A stretch of 62,000 bases of DNA from the NCBI GenBank assembly GCA_014529385.2, contig CM043967.1:9127501-9189500 (forward strand), read 5' to 3'. Below are positions 35,256 through 45,604 of the stretch, piece by piece (position 1 is the stretch's first letter; each line of letters opens with the position of its first letter). This DNA is from Adiantum capillus-veneris. Taxonomy: Eukaryota; Streptophyta; Polypodiopsida; Polypodiales; Pteridaceae. The notes below the pieces were generated by a model. That model did not search any database. It was given only the letters and a program-made list of their open reading frames with translations, and was not told where the DNA came from. Made by a program: the position numbers and the translations under genes.

Positions 35256-36684
35256 TTGAGCAGTTGGCATGGCCGAATCACAAGATGGCGACAACAATAT
35301 ATTACACGAGGATCCGATAGCAGTTCTCAAAAAGCAGATGGAAGCAATTTAAACAAGCCTTGCATCGATTCACACTCGCTTGGATCAGATGCAAATACAA
35401 ACCTCTTCTCGAAGTCACCCAACTGCTTCTCGGACAATACATGCATCTTCTTCCGACGCTTCAGTGGTCGACCAGAAAGAACCACTCAAACATAAGCCTT
35501 CGGAACCAAAATTTTCTCACCCAAAGCATGGTTTCTCAGAGAAAACTAGACACAAAGTACCTTTGTGTGAGCAACAAAAGTCTCAGCATGAATATTCTCG
35601 GAAAAGTTACAGTACTAAGCAACCAACTTCTTATTGGAATCGTCAGCAACAGAAGTAGCAATATGAAGCTTCCAATGGATCATCAACGATATCAAGATGG
35701 AGTTACTTAGTGGCACATATATCCGACCCTAGTCGAGTACTTGGTCGTGAATGCTGCGACGCTGGACAAGTTCCCCCTCGCGAGCCATGCCCTACATTTA
35801 AGTCTTACTTATCTGATGGTGGTGATTTACTGATCCTTTCCTTGTGCAAGAAGATCCTTCAGAGGTCTAAGAGGCGACAACTTCCTCAACCTCCCCCTTC
35901 TCAATTGGAAGCCTTAATACCCGCTGAGAAAGCTGAAAGTTCAGAAGATTCCAATTCTTATGTGACAACCAACAAGCACATAACCCCTTCTTTGACTGTG
36001 ATCCAGGTAGGAAAATTCGCCTCGTCACCGCCCTTGCAGAGTACAGTCTTTGTCTCTAAACAGATACCAGATGCTATGGTGAATGATAATTCTTCAAACT
36101 CGAAGACTCCAATCCTTGCCTTCAACGGTGCGAAGGATAAAGTTGATGCAGATTGGTGCAGCACGACTTTAGTCGCTACAATTGAATCTTTGGACACAAT
36201 TTGTTCCATAGTTAAACCTTTATAGATGGAAATACCTCCAAAAACTACTCTGTCTCAGTCTATGACATCCCTTCAGGAGTATTTTACTGTTCCAGACAAA
36301 CCAATGGAATAAGTTACAGATTTCCAACCAGTGGTCATTACTCAACAGACAACTCAAGTCAGTTTACCATTAATTTCACTAGAAGCAGATAAAGGTTCAA
36401 TCTTTTCTTGGCCAAAGCTCGAAGTTACAAAAGACTTTGACAAAGGCACTTATCAAGTTGCAAATATGATCAGTTTTCACTTTGGTAATATAGTCATGGT
36501 CAATAACAGTGCCATGACGTGGGACTTAAACAGAAAGAGCTTTGGATGCAGAAGCACTACAAGAATGCATTTCCTTCTCTCGGAGTTTCTACAACTACCC
36601 TGGGTTTTATTTAAAGAGGGAGGGAATGTCACGATTGTGACTATGTTAACAACATTACATCTACTCCTAGTTGCAGATACGTGA
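35256..36684 (+). pseudogene. Unrecognised coding remnants inside the non-autonomous element
   Basis: Not recognised. In one frame, 35,268-35,658 reads AESQDGDNNILHEDPIAVLK, then SLASIHTRLDQMQIQTSSRS and a polar Ser/Lys/Gln-rich tail, with one early stop; the start could form a coiled coil, as in some gag proteins. 35,710-36,225 (171 codons) continues with a low-complexity proline/serine-rich protein (RRQLPQPPPSQLEALIPAEK). After a stop, sequence to about 36,684 reads LPLISLEADKGSIFSWPKLE. No zinc knuckle, protease D-S/T-G or polymerase motif was seen. These may be remains of a fast-evolving gag or of captured sequence. Confidence 0.4.
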
Positions 36685-37070
36685 AGTGCCATGCCAAGGA
36701 GGACCCCTACGCTTGGATGGTCACACCCCTTTGCCCAAGAGACGTGCCTCTTCGCCAAAAGCCACACTCCTTCGATGATTGGTCACACCACTTCGCTCTA
36801 CGGGTGTGACTCTTCGCCTAATGGTTGCAGCTCTTCGCCGAAAGGATGTGTCTTTACATCTAAAATCATGTCTCTTCACCATGATACGTGTCTTTTCATT
36901 TGTGTCTCTTCGTCTCCTATATAAGGAGCCTATTGTACTCGGTTTAAAACAAGTCATTCAATCAATCGAACACAGAGTCTTCCGAGTCTTTCTAAATTCA
37001 ATTCAAGTTTCTTTAGTCTTAATCATGAGTTTAAGTACTTAATTAAGGATTAGGACCTAGAATCCTCACA
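36627..37070 (+). mobile_element. 3' LTR of the non-autonomous element
   Basis: 444 bp, preceded by a polypurine tract, TGTCAC...CCTCACA ends, followed by the AAGAT duplication. Same promoter-like TATATAAGG at about 36,919. Confidence 0.92.
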
Positions 37071-37303
37071 AAGATGCTTTTTGGGACCAGATGCTTTTGT
37101 TTTTGATGCTTTTTATGTAACTGTTTTTCACGGACCAAGGGCCTTTAAATATGTGTGGACTCATTCGCACACTTTAGAACCAAGGTGTAGAGGGTGGAGT
37201 ACCGACATTGTACTGAGTTCAAGCAATATAAAGAAATACCGAAAGGGGCACCAATGTTTGGGGCCAATGCTCTCTTGGGATGGAATTCCGTCCCACGTCT
37301 GGC

Positions 37304-37362
<59 letters not shown>

Positions 37363-37454
37363 AGTTCAATCTTATTCGAAGTGCTAAAAGTGATTACTCT
37401 ATTCTTTTCCGGTCTATTCTTTTCCGTTGGCACGTGGCGCCAATCTCGTGATAG
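37071..37454 (+). mobile_element. Older LTR (3' part) that received the non-autonomous element
   Basis: The post-polyA motif is at 37,227-37,268 (TATAAAGAAATACCGAAAGG). It is followed by a (CT)n run at 37,305-37,360 and, at 37,455-37,466, a primer site TGGTATCAGAGC, so this is the R/U5 end of a 5' LTR. Its U3 part should lie left of 33,799. Confidence 0.65.
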
Positions 37455-37466
37455 TGGTATCAGAGC
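37455..37466 (+). other. tRNA-Met primer binding site of the older element
   Basis: TGGTATCAGAGC after CTCGTGATAG. The internal region that follows (37,467-37,829, resuming at 43,522 after the copia insertion) has no readable gag. Confidence 0.8.
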
Positions 37467-37824
37467 TTCAGCGTGTGCTTTTCTGAAAGCATACCGGTTC
37501 TACAAAAGAGCAGACGGAGCAAGATGGTGCTTCCCAGTTTTACAAGGAGTTTATTAAAGTATATTTGTGTCCCGACCGCAGACTTATCCTACTAAAGAGC
37601 AGACGGAGTAAGATGGTGCTTCCGAGTTATACAGGGAGTTTATTAAAGCATCTTTGTGTCTCGATCCCGGACTTATTAGCCACTTCCACCCTTATTTCAT
37701 TGTGCATCGGGCGTGCTCCCGTCTGCATCGCTCTGTCTTACACGGCATAAGCCATAAATATTACTTGCAAAAGAAGGATCAAATTTTTTTCAAGCTGCTG
37801 TTTTTCTCAGAGACAGTGCCATGC

Positions 37825-37829
37825 AGTGA
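37825..37829. other. Target-site duplication AGTGA (left)
   Basis: AGTGA immediately before the copia 5' LTR. Identical to 43,517-43,521. Confidence 0.95.
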
Positions 37830-38016
37830 TGTTGGGTTAAAGGCCCGTGTGCCCGGCTGCCCGTTGTTCAGCCGCCCATGTACAGCCATTCATTTACTCA
37901 TTCATAATAACTATACTCATAACTACACATTGTAGTGTGAGTACCGCCCCGCCACACACTGTGTCTATCTCCTTCTTCGTGTTGGCTCTCTGTGTGTGTG
38001 CTCTCCGATCCCAACA
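37830..38016 (+). mobile_element. 5' LTR of the copia element (187 bp)
   Basis: TGTTGGGTTAAAGGCC...CCGATCCCAACA. Apparently identical to 43,330-43,516. Confidence 0.96.
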
Positions 38017-38018
38017 AG

Positions 38019-38030
38019 TGGTATCAGAGC
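38019..38030 (+). other. tRNA-Met primer binding site of the copia element
   Basis: TGGTATCAGAGC, two bases after the LTR. About 1.15 kb of untranslated leader follows, including a short (ACAGGT)n-like patch near 38,460-38,510. Confidence 0.95.
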
Positions 38031-39185
38031 TTGGTAGTGAGAGCATTGAGAGCTTCATCATCATTGTTGAGTGTGTTGAAACTTGCTGCTGTTTCATTGC
38101 CGTTTTTCGGTTTCGCGCACGCGCGCATTTCTAAAGAGCAGAAGGTTTTTCTGAGCTTGGCATTGAAAGGTTCAGCACTCTGCGAGTATTTTCATCAGGC
38201 GTCCTGGGGTTTAACCCCCCTTTCGGAGCCATTCGTGCCATTAGAAATCCCATCCGAGCTACAGACTAGGAGCTACGTTTTTCATCTCTCTTTGGTAGTT
38301 TTCTGCTGTCAGAGCTTCCATAGCCATTACAGGTGCCATTGTTGTAGTGTCTTCCACTTACGTGAGCCCACAGCTCATTTGAGAGTGTGTAGCCTCTTCT
38401 TGGAGTGGCCTCATACACACAGATAGAGTGGGAGTTTGGCGACATTGTCTTCTTCGACTACAGGTGCAGGTACAGGTACAGGTACGGGTACAGGTTACAG
38501 GTTACAGGGAGCTTTGGATACAGGTTTCTTCTGTGGTTACAAAACATGTATTTTGACTGTGGGACAGCCATGCATATGGTTGTGATTTGAGTGGGAGCTT
38601 CTACTCTTCTGGGCAGTCTGTTTATGCGTGTTCTTGAGCTACAGGTTTACATCATCTATGTATGTTGATGGATGTGGATATGGCAGTTTGACAGACACTC
38701 TTTATGCATGATATTGTGGAGATTTGGTTCACTTATACATAGAGCGGGTTTGCTCTTGCTTGCAGTGTTGCGGTTTGAGTACGGACAGGTACTTGGTTGA
38801 CAGTAGAGATTGGACTTCGCTGAGCTTGTGCATTGGTTATATGCTCACTTGGATCCATTTATGCTCACGGATTTGTGTAAGCTTGGTCAGCTTATGTCTC
38901 TATTGTGGTTATTCAGACATGGAGTATGTTTATGCCTCTATGACAACTCATTGTTGATGCATTTTGTGGCACAGTTTGCCTAGGCCGGTTGAGTTACAGG
39001 TGTCACGGGTTTATGCATTTGTTTGTGGATTTCTACGTACGTTTTTTGACCATATTATGGGCTGATTTATACTCTATGCGTTTGCTCTTTGATTGAGCAG
39101 CAGGTGTTGTTAGATTTGCAACACTACTTTGTTGTGGCAGTTTGTTGGTTGGTTACAGGTTTCTCATTGTTGCATTCTTGTTGTA

Positions 39186-42100
39186 ATGGGCACTAAAGAG
39201 GACACAGTTTTCGATATTGAGAAGTTGGATGGTGCTAACTTCTCATATTGGAAAGATCAGATTTGGGATGTCTTGGTGCAGAAGAAACAGATTCGACCTC
39301 TAAAGTTGCAGGGAGTTAAGCCAGAGAACATGGAGAGGGATGATTGGGAGGAGTTGGATGAGATGTGCAGGTCTACCATTAGGCTTTCCCTTTCAAAGTC
39401 TGTTTATTACAATGTGAAAGATGCACAGGGTGGAGCTTATGAGCTATGGCAGCGGATTTGCGATATGTATGATAAGCATTCGGCTGCTTCTATGGTGTAT
39501 TGGATTAAAAAGCTTATTGATTTGCGAATGGAGGAAGGTGCTTCCATGAATGCGCATTTGAATGAGTTCAATACAATTTTCAGCCAACTTGCTACGCAGG
39601 AAATTACGTTTGAGGAAAATGTAAAAGCTATGTTTTTACTTGTCACGTTGCCTGAGTCATGGGACACATTTAGGACAGCCATAAGTAACTCGGTTCCTGC
39701 GAATGAGTTGACAAGTACTAATGTGGAGTCTAGTCTTCTCACGGAAGAGATTAATCGAAAGAATAATGCAGGTAGTAAGTCTTCTAGTGCAATGGTTGTC
39801 AGAGGCAGGACTATGGACAAGTATAAGTCCAACAGGGGTAAATCTAGAAGCAAGTCCCGTGCAGGCAAAAGTAAAAAGGATGTGGAATGTTTTCATTGTG
39901 GTAGAAAAGGCCATTTCAAAAAGGATTGTTACAAGTGGAAAAGGGAAAATGGAGATGGTAAGAAGAAAGACCATGATGCTAAGGACAAGCCTAAATCCAA
40001 TGTCAAGATTGAGGAGTTAAATGCAACACAGGGAGAGTGTAGCTCTCAAGATGACCATGTATGTGCTCCGACTAGTGCTACTAGTGAAGAGCTTGGTGAT
40101 GTGTTGCTTGCATCCTATTTTGATGACGCTTTTCTTCTCACTCATGAGCGTAGTATGCCTATGGATTGGGTCATTGACAGTGGTGCTTCTTTTCACGTTA
40201 CGCCTCATAGGTCGTGGTTTCATGACTATGATGCTTCGAGCACGGGTACTGTCAGGATTGTCGATGGGCGTTCTATGCAGATTCATGGCATTGGGGATAT
40301 TCATTTGGCTATGCCAAACTCTACTACGTTTGTCTTGCAGCGTGTGCGTCATGTGCCGGCTCTTGCAAAAAGCTTGATTAGTGTGGGTCAGTTGGATTCA
40401 CTTGGTTTCAATGTATCTTTTGGTGATGGAGGTTGGAAGATCACTAAGGGCAGCCTTGTTTTGGTTAAAGGTGCTAAGAGGAATACGTTGTATTCCCTTT
40501 GTGTAGCTAGTGTGGCTGATCACATTGTGGGGATCACTGAGCAACCTCCTGCTTCTTTATGGCATCAGCGTTTGGGGCATATGTCACTAAAAGGTATGAA
40601 GTTGTTGGCACGTGCGGATTACATTCCCGTTTCAGATTTTGGTGGTTTTGAGTTTTGTGAGCATTGCCTTTATGGTCGACATGCTCGGTCTTCTCATAAG
40701 AAAAGTGTTCCACACAGATCTTTGGAAAAGCTAGCTTTGGTGCATAGTGATGTATGTGGGCCGATGCCCAATGCTTCTCTTGGAGGTGCTATGTACTTTG
40801 TTACGTTCATTGATGATGCTAGCAGGAAGGTATGGGCAAACCCCATTCGTAAGAAGGATATGGTGTTTGATATATTTAAGCAATGGTTGGCTCTTGTTGA
40901 GAACCAATCAGGTTGTAAGTTGAAGTGCTTACGTACGGACAATGGGGGTGAATTTATGTCTCATGCTTTCACAACATTATGTGTTGAGAAGGGTATACGG
41001 CGCGAGCTTAGTGCTCCCTATACACCTCCTCAAAATGGTGTGGCAGAGCGCATGAACAGGACTATACAGGAAAAAGTCCGTAGTATGCTTTCTATGGCTG
41101 GTTTGTCAAATGGATTTTGGGCTGAAGCTGTTGCCACTTCTGTGCATTTGATAAATCGTTCACCTAGTGTTCCTTTGGGCTTCAAAGTGCCTGAAGAGGT
41201 ATGGACAGGTTTGACACCTTCGTATGGTCACCTTCGTGTTTTTGGCTGTGAAGCTTATGTACATGTACCTAAGGCAAAACGCAGCAAATTGGATCCAAAG
41301 AGCAAGAGATGTATCTTCTTGGGTTATGGTAGCTCTGGTGAGATGGGTTATCGATTGTGGGATCCTATTGACAGGAAGATTGTGCGCAGCCATGATGTTG
41401 TTTTTCATGAGGACTCTATGTATAGAGCATCACCGCGAACGGTTGAGGTTCGGCGTGTGATATTTGAGGAGGATGGACATCGGTATGATGGTCCCATGGC
41501 TGCTCGTGGGCAGCCCATTGACCCTCAAGTGGGAGATCAGCCCTTGTTGGGAGATCATGTAGATGTGGGACAGCCAGATCAGCCCTTGTTGGGAGATCAT
41601 GTAGATGTGGGATAGCCAGATGCACCTCCTGCACAGTCTTTGAGGCGTTCAGAGCGGCGTGCAAGACAGCCTCAGCGTTTTGTGCCTTCTATGGATTATG
41701 TATTGTTGACTGATTGCGGGGAGCCATCATGTTATGATGAGGCCATGTCTAGTGTTGACAAGCTCAAGTGGGAGCAGGCTATGCAGTCAGAGATGGATTC
41801 GTTGATCCAAAATGAAACGTGGGAGCTTACTCCTTTGCCAAAGGGTAAGAAGGCACTACCATGCAAGTGGGTTTACAAGATAAAACTGTGTTCAATGGAT
41901 GCAAAGCCTAGGTACAAAGCAAGGCTTGTGGCTAAAGGATTCAAGCAACAGAAGGGCATTGATTTTAACGAGATCTTCTCCCCAGTGGTGAAGATGTCTA
42001 CTTTGTGTATGTTGTTTGCTTTAGTAGCTACAGAAGACATGGAGTTGAAGCAAATGGATGTAAAAACAGCTTTCTTACATCCGGACTTGCACGAGGATTT

Positions 42101-43274
42101 GTACATGGAGCAACCAAGTGGGTTTGTTATTCATGGTTCAAAGAAGATGGTATGCCGGCTTCTTAAGACCTTGTATGGGCTGAAGCAATCATCTCGTGAA
42201 TGGTATCGTAAGTTTGATGCATTCATGAGTTCATTGGGCTATGTACGCAGTAATGAGGACCCATGCCTCTATACTAGCAAGGCTGCAGATGGTAGTCTTA
42301 TTGTTTTGGTTTTGTATGTGGATGACATGCTGATCGCAGGGAAGTGTATTTCTGATGTGGATGCCTTGAAACATAGGCTACATGAGACCTTTTCCATGAA
42401 GGATCTTGGGGATGCCAGTCATATTTTGGGTATGCGGATCACTCGTGATCGTTCTCGCAAGATGCTTTTTCTTAGTCAGAAAGAGTACATTGACAGGGTG
42501 CTTGAGCGTTTTCATATGGAAGGGGGGAAGGCCATTAGTACCCCGTTGCCTCCATATGTAAAACTCAGCCATGATGACTGCCCTCAGACAGATTTGGAGA
42601 CTACAGAGATGTCTCAGATTCCCTATGCGTCAGCTGTTGGTTCCTTGATGTATGCCATGGTGGCTACGCGTCCAGATCTTGCTCATGCAGTTGGTGTGGT
42701 TAGCAGGTACATGTCTAACCCGGGCAAGCGTCATTGGGATGCAGTGAGAGGTATTCTTAGATACTTGAGAGGGACTTCAGAGTTGTCCCTATGTTATGGT
42801 GAGAAGGATATGTCTGTTTGCGGATATACAGATTCAGACTATGCAGGGTCAGTGGACTCGAGGAAGTCTACTAGCGGCTATGTGTTCACAGTTGCAGGTG
42901 GACCGGTTTCGTGGGCATCACGTTTACAGCCATGCGTTGCTTTGAGCACTACAGAGGCTGAATATATGGCTGCCACTGAGGCTGCCAAGGAGGCCGTATG
43001 GCTCTCACGACTAGTGGGAGATCTTGGTATGGCTTGTGATGCTGCGATTCTACATTGTGATAGCCAGAGTGCCATAGCGTTGGCACGGAATCCTGTCTTC
43101 CATGCGAAGACAAAGCACATTGAGGTGAGGTATCACTTCATACGAGAGGTGCTAGAGGACAAGCGCATAGAGCTTGTCAAGGTACACACTGACGATAACC
43201 CTGCTGATCTACTCACGAAGTTGTTAGCCTCACAGCGGTTTGCACACTGTAGATCGCTGATGGGTATGGCTTGA
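39186..43274 (+). CDS. Copia gag-pol polyprotein, one in-frame amber stop
   Basis: The start is at ATG 39,186 (MGTKEDTVFDIEKLDG), the usual copia gag opening; an upstream ATG at 39,129 is less likely. Order: gag (UBN2-like) to about residue 230; CCHC knuckle CFHCGRKGHFKKDC at 235-248; protease DSGASFHVTPH at 331; gag-pre-integrase LWHQRLGHMS near 458; integrase D522, D585 and E621 (a D-D-35-E spacing; RTDNGGEF, NGVAERMNR). Reverse transcriptase follows, with KWVYKIK, QMDVKTAFLHPDL and YVDDMLIAG near 1,044, then RNase H (GYTDSDYAGSVDSRKSTSGY, ALSTTEAEYMA, DNPADLLTK). All catalytic residues are present. Codon 810 (41,613-41,615) is TAG, between integrase and reverse transcriptase, in the second copy of a 42-bp tandem repeat whose first copy has CAG there. 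The frame is otherwise open from end to end. Confidence 0.93.
41529..41612 (+). repeat. 42-bp in-frame tandem duplication within copia pol
   Basis: Two copies of a unit encoding QPLLGDHVDVGQPD-type residues, in the linker between integrase and reverse transcriptase. The unit is a multiple of three, so the frame is kept. Confidence 0.9.
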
Positions 43275-43329
43275 CTTCTTTTGCTGTACTTTGGCCACTT
43301 TAAGGGCACACTGCCTTTAAGTGGGAGAT

Positions 43330-43516
43330 TGTTGGGTTAAAGGCCCGTGTGCCCGGCTGCCCGTTGTTCAGCCGCCCATGTACAGCCATTCATTTACTCA
43401 TTCATAATAACTATACTCATAACTACACATTGTAGTGTGAGTACCGCCCCGCCACACACTGTGTCTATCTCCTTCTTCGTGTTGGCTCTCTGTGTGTGTG
43501 CTCTCCGATCCCAACA
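43330..43516 (+). mobile_element. 3' LTR of the copia element (187 bp)
   Basis: Same as the 5' LTR by eye, preceded by CCTTTAAGTGGGAGAT and followed by AGTGA. Confidence 0.96.
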
Positions 43517-43521
43517 AGTGA

Positions 43522-43889
43522 TGGATGTCTATAGCTACCAAGCCGCACACTCCAAGGACTTGGCAAGCTTTCAAGAAATTTTTTGCGCGAAGTTACATGC
43601 TACAACTTTATGGAAAATTTTTTATTGTAATTTTGGTGGAGGTTTTTGGACAGAAAGCCGGTTGTCTTTTCGAGCTCGATTGATGTCGAGATTGCTTTTA
43701 AAGTTTCAATTCTGCTTGAGAACTTGTTTGGTGATCGTGTTTGGAATTTGTTTGAAATGGATGGTACGTGTTTTGAACCTGTTCTTGGTGCGGATTTGAA
43801 TTGTTTGACTCTGGTTTTAATACTGGTTTCAATGATTGGTGATTTTATCTCCCAGGTGGAGTAGCGAGAAATGCTGTTTTGGTATTGTT
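43522..43889 (+). other. Continuation of the older element interrupted by copia; no gene
   Basis: Joins in sequence to 37,829. Frames of 60-150 codons here carry no recognisable domain. Confidence 0.4.
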
Positions 43890-44110
43890 TGAAGCTTGGA
43901 ACGACGGAGACGGGATGTCTGGGGAGTGTTTTGTTGTATTTTTGAAAACCTCGGAACGTCGTAGACGTGGTTTGGGGAGCTGTTCGTTGTATCCTGGAAA
44001 ACCTCTGAACGATGCAAACGGGATGTCTGGGGAGCGTTTGGTTGTATCCTTGAACCTCCAAGCGACACAGGCTGCGGTCCGGGGAGCGTTTTGTTGTACA
44101 GTCCTCTGAA
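43890..44110 (+). repeat. Minisatellite, about 53-bp unit, four copies
   Basis: The GGGGAG(T/C) core recurs at 43,921, 43,974, 44,029 and 44,081 (offsets 53, 55, 52). Each is followed by TTTGTTGTA-like and CCTC(T/G)GAAC-like words. Confidence 0.85.
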
Positions 44111-44284
44111 CTCATGGCCCGAACCTTTTTAGGTTATTTGCGGGGGAGTGACGAGGTAGTCGTTGAGTAGCTTCATATCGCAGATTGTCTGTCTCGGGAA
44201 AGTGCTCAGCAATGCTGTTCGTTGTGTCTTGTAACATGCATATGTGAGCATTTGTGTTGCATTGTGATGTGCCAACCACTGAAT

Positions 44285-44500
44285 ATTCCTTCTTGGATGA
44301 GATACTTCTGCGAAGTCAACGACATAGGATATCGAGTGTCAATCTGGAATGAGACTCTTTATTGAATGAGATACTTCTGGGAAACCAACGACCTAGGATA
44401 TCAAGAGTTCCGATCTAGAATGAGACTCCTTATTGGATGAGATTCTTATGGGAAGCCAACTACCAAGGGAATCAAGAGCTCTGATTTGGAATGAGAAAAC
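44285..44500 (+). repeat. Minisatellite, about 70-bp unit, three copies
   Basis: GGATGAGATACTTCTG and variants recur at about 44,296, 44,364 and 44,436, each followed by a CCAAC(G/T)ACC-like and a GGAATGAGA word. Confidence 0.85.
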
Positions 44501-44569
44501 TGAATTGTCCCTTGGAATGTCCCTCGGAATGACCCTGGAAAATTTTGAGCTAACTTGAGTTGCTTTGCA

Positions 44570-45604
44570 TGTCACGTGCACATCTAACCCTATGTGCATG
44601 TGGACAAGCTACTTCAGGTCCAGGGTTCAAGTCAGCTTAGGAAGTGTTCTGCGCAGGCCGTGCATGTCCAAACACTTAGAGTAGTTGCATATCCTCTGGT
44701 TGCATATAGCATGATCATCAGCATCAGAGTCGGTAACCATCGTGAACATTTTACAGTGCACAGAACCCATTTTCCCTATTTTATCCATTTTTCACTTATT
44801 ATTAATAAGTGACTTTGTTGGGAAACTGGGTAGGGCAAATTTGCTAAGTTCTATAAAAGAAACCTAGCGCTAGCACTTTCTGGCAGAAGAGGCAGCAGAG
44901 TCCCAGCAACTGGCAATGCACCTTCTCAGCAAGACCGATAGGATTCTCTAGCGTTTTCAGCCATCAAGACCATCTGGCGTTTTCACCAGCAATTTCAGCC
45001 CAGTGTTTTCTCAGCAGATCAGCCTTGGAGTTTTTGCTACAGAGTGCCTAGCGTTTTCTAGTTTTTGGCGACAGTTCAGCCCAAGCACATTAGCGTTTCC
45101 AGTTTTCAGCACTTAGACTCCGCAAGAACAGCCCCAACCCTCGCAAATCTCACCTTCGCGCAGTAGATTCTCGCTGCACCGTCAGATCAGCCAGCAGTTT
45201 CAGCCCGCTGTTCGCAGATTTCAGCATCTTCGTTTTCAGCGCATCGTCGTCGCGTCCTCGCCATCGCCGTCCTCGCCGACATAGTGTCAGAATTCAGCAG
45301 TTAGCAGTTTTGCAGAATTCAGCCCCTAGCGTTTTCAGATTTCAGCCCGTCTCGTCGTCGTCATCATTGTGGTTGACGTCGTCGGCAAGTCCATTGCATC
45401 TAGATCATTGTACCAGATTTGTGCAATCAATAGCATAGACCTCTCTCGCCATAGAGAGGGGGGCCCTTGAAGGAGGTGTCACAAGACGGGCACCACGTGC
45501 CAATAGAAAAGAACAGACTGAACAGACTTTTAGCACTTCAATAACAACTAAACTGAGAGAGAAACGACACGCGACACAGGGTGGCGGCACCCCAGAGAGT
45601 ATTC
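44570..45604 (+). mobile_element. LTR (family of 47,515), 5' part, interrupted
   Basis: Begins TGTCACGTGCACATC and matches 47,515-47,906 through a shared GGACAAGCT, CTTAGAGTAG, TATCCTCTGGTTGCA, TTTTTCACTTATTATT and CCTAGCGCTAGCACTTTCTG. A TATAAAA promoter word lies at 44,852. Beyond about 44,940 it diverges into sequence rich in TTTTCAGC/CAGTTTCAGCCC words. On the right it meets the solo LTR at 45,605. Confidence 0.65.

Larger units (their letters stand above)
33799..37070 (+). mobile_element. Complete non-autonomous LTR retrotransposon without polymerase (3,272 bp)
   Basis: All structural hallmarks of an LTR insertion are present: 444-bp LTRs (33,799-34,242 and 36,627-37,070), primer site TGGTATCAGAGC at 34,244-34,255, polypurine tract AAAGAGGGAGGGAA at 36,613-36,626 and a perfect AAGAT duplication. 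The 2.4-kb internal part has no reverse transcriptase, RNase H or integrase and does not resemble the pol genes of the neighbouring elements. It does hold fairly long protein-like stretches (see 35,256-36,684). It inserted into an older LTR that resumes at 37,076. Mobility must depend on enzymes from another family, which cannot be named from this window. Confidence 0.9.
37830..43516 (+). mobile_element. Nearly intact young Ty1/copia retrotransposon (5,687 bp)
   Basis: The element has 187-bp LTRs (37,830-38,016 and 43,330-43,516) that look identical base for base, a perfect AGTGA duplication, a primer site at 38,019-38,030 and a polypurine tract (AAGTGGGAGAT) ending just before the 3' LTR. 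It encodes one gag-pol polyprotein in a single frame, broken only by one TAG. Identical LTRs mean a very recent insertion, because both are copied from one template at integration. It sits inside the older LTR element that starts left of it. Its LTR start (TGTTGGG...AAAGG) and purine tract resemble those of the copia-derived copies at 13-17 kb. Confidence 0.96.

Noticed and set aside
43890-44500. CRISPR-like array
   Set aside because: Units are contiguous with no unique spacers, and this is plant nuclear DNA; ordinary minisatellites.
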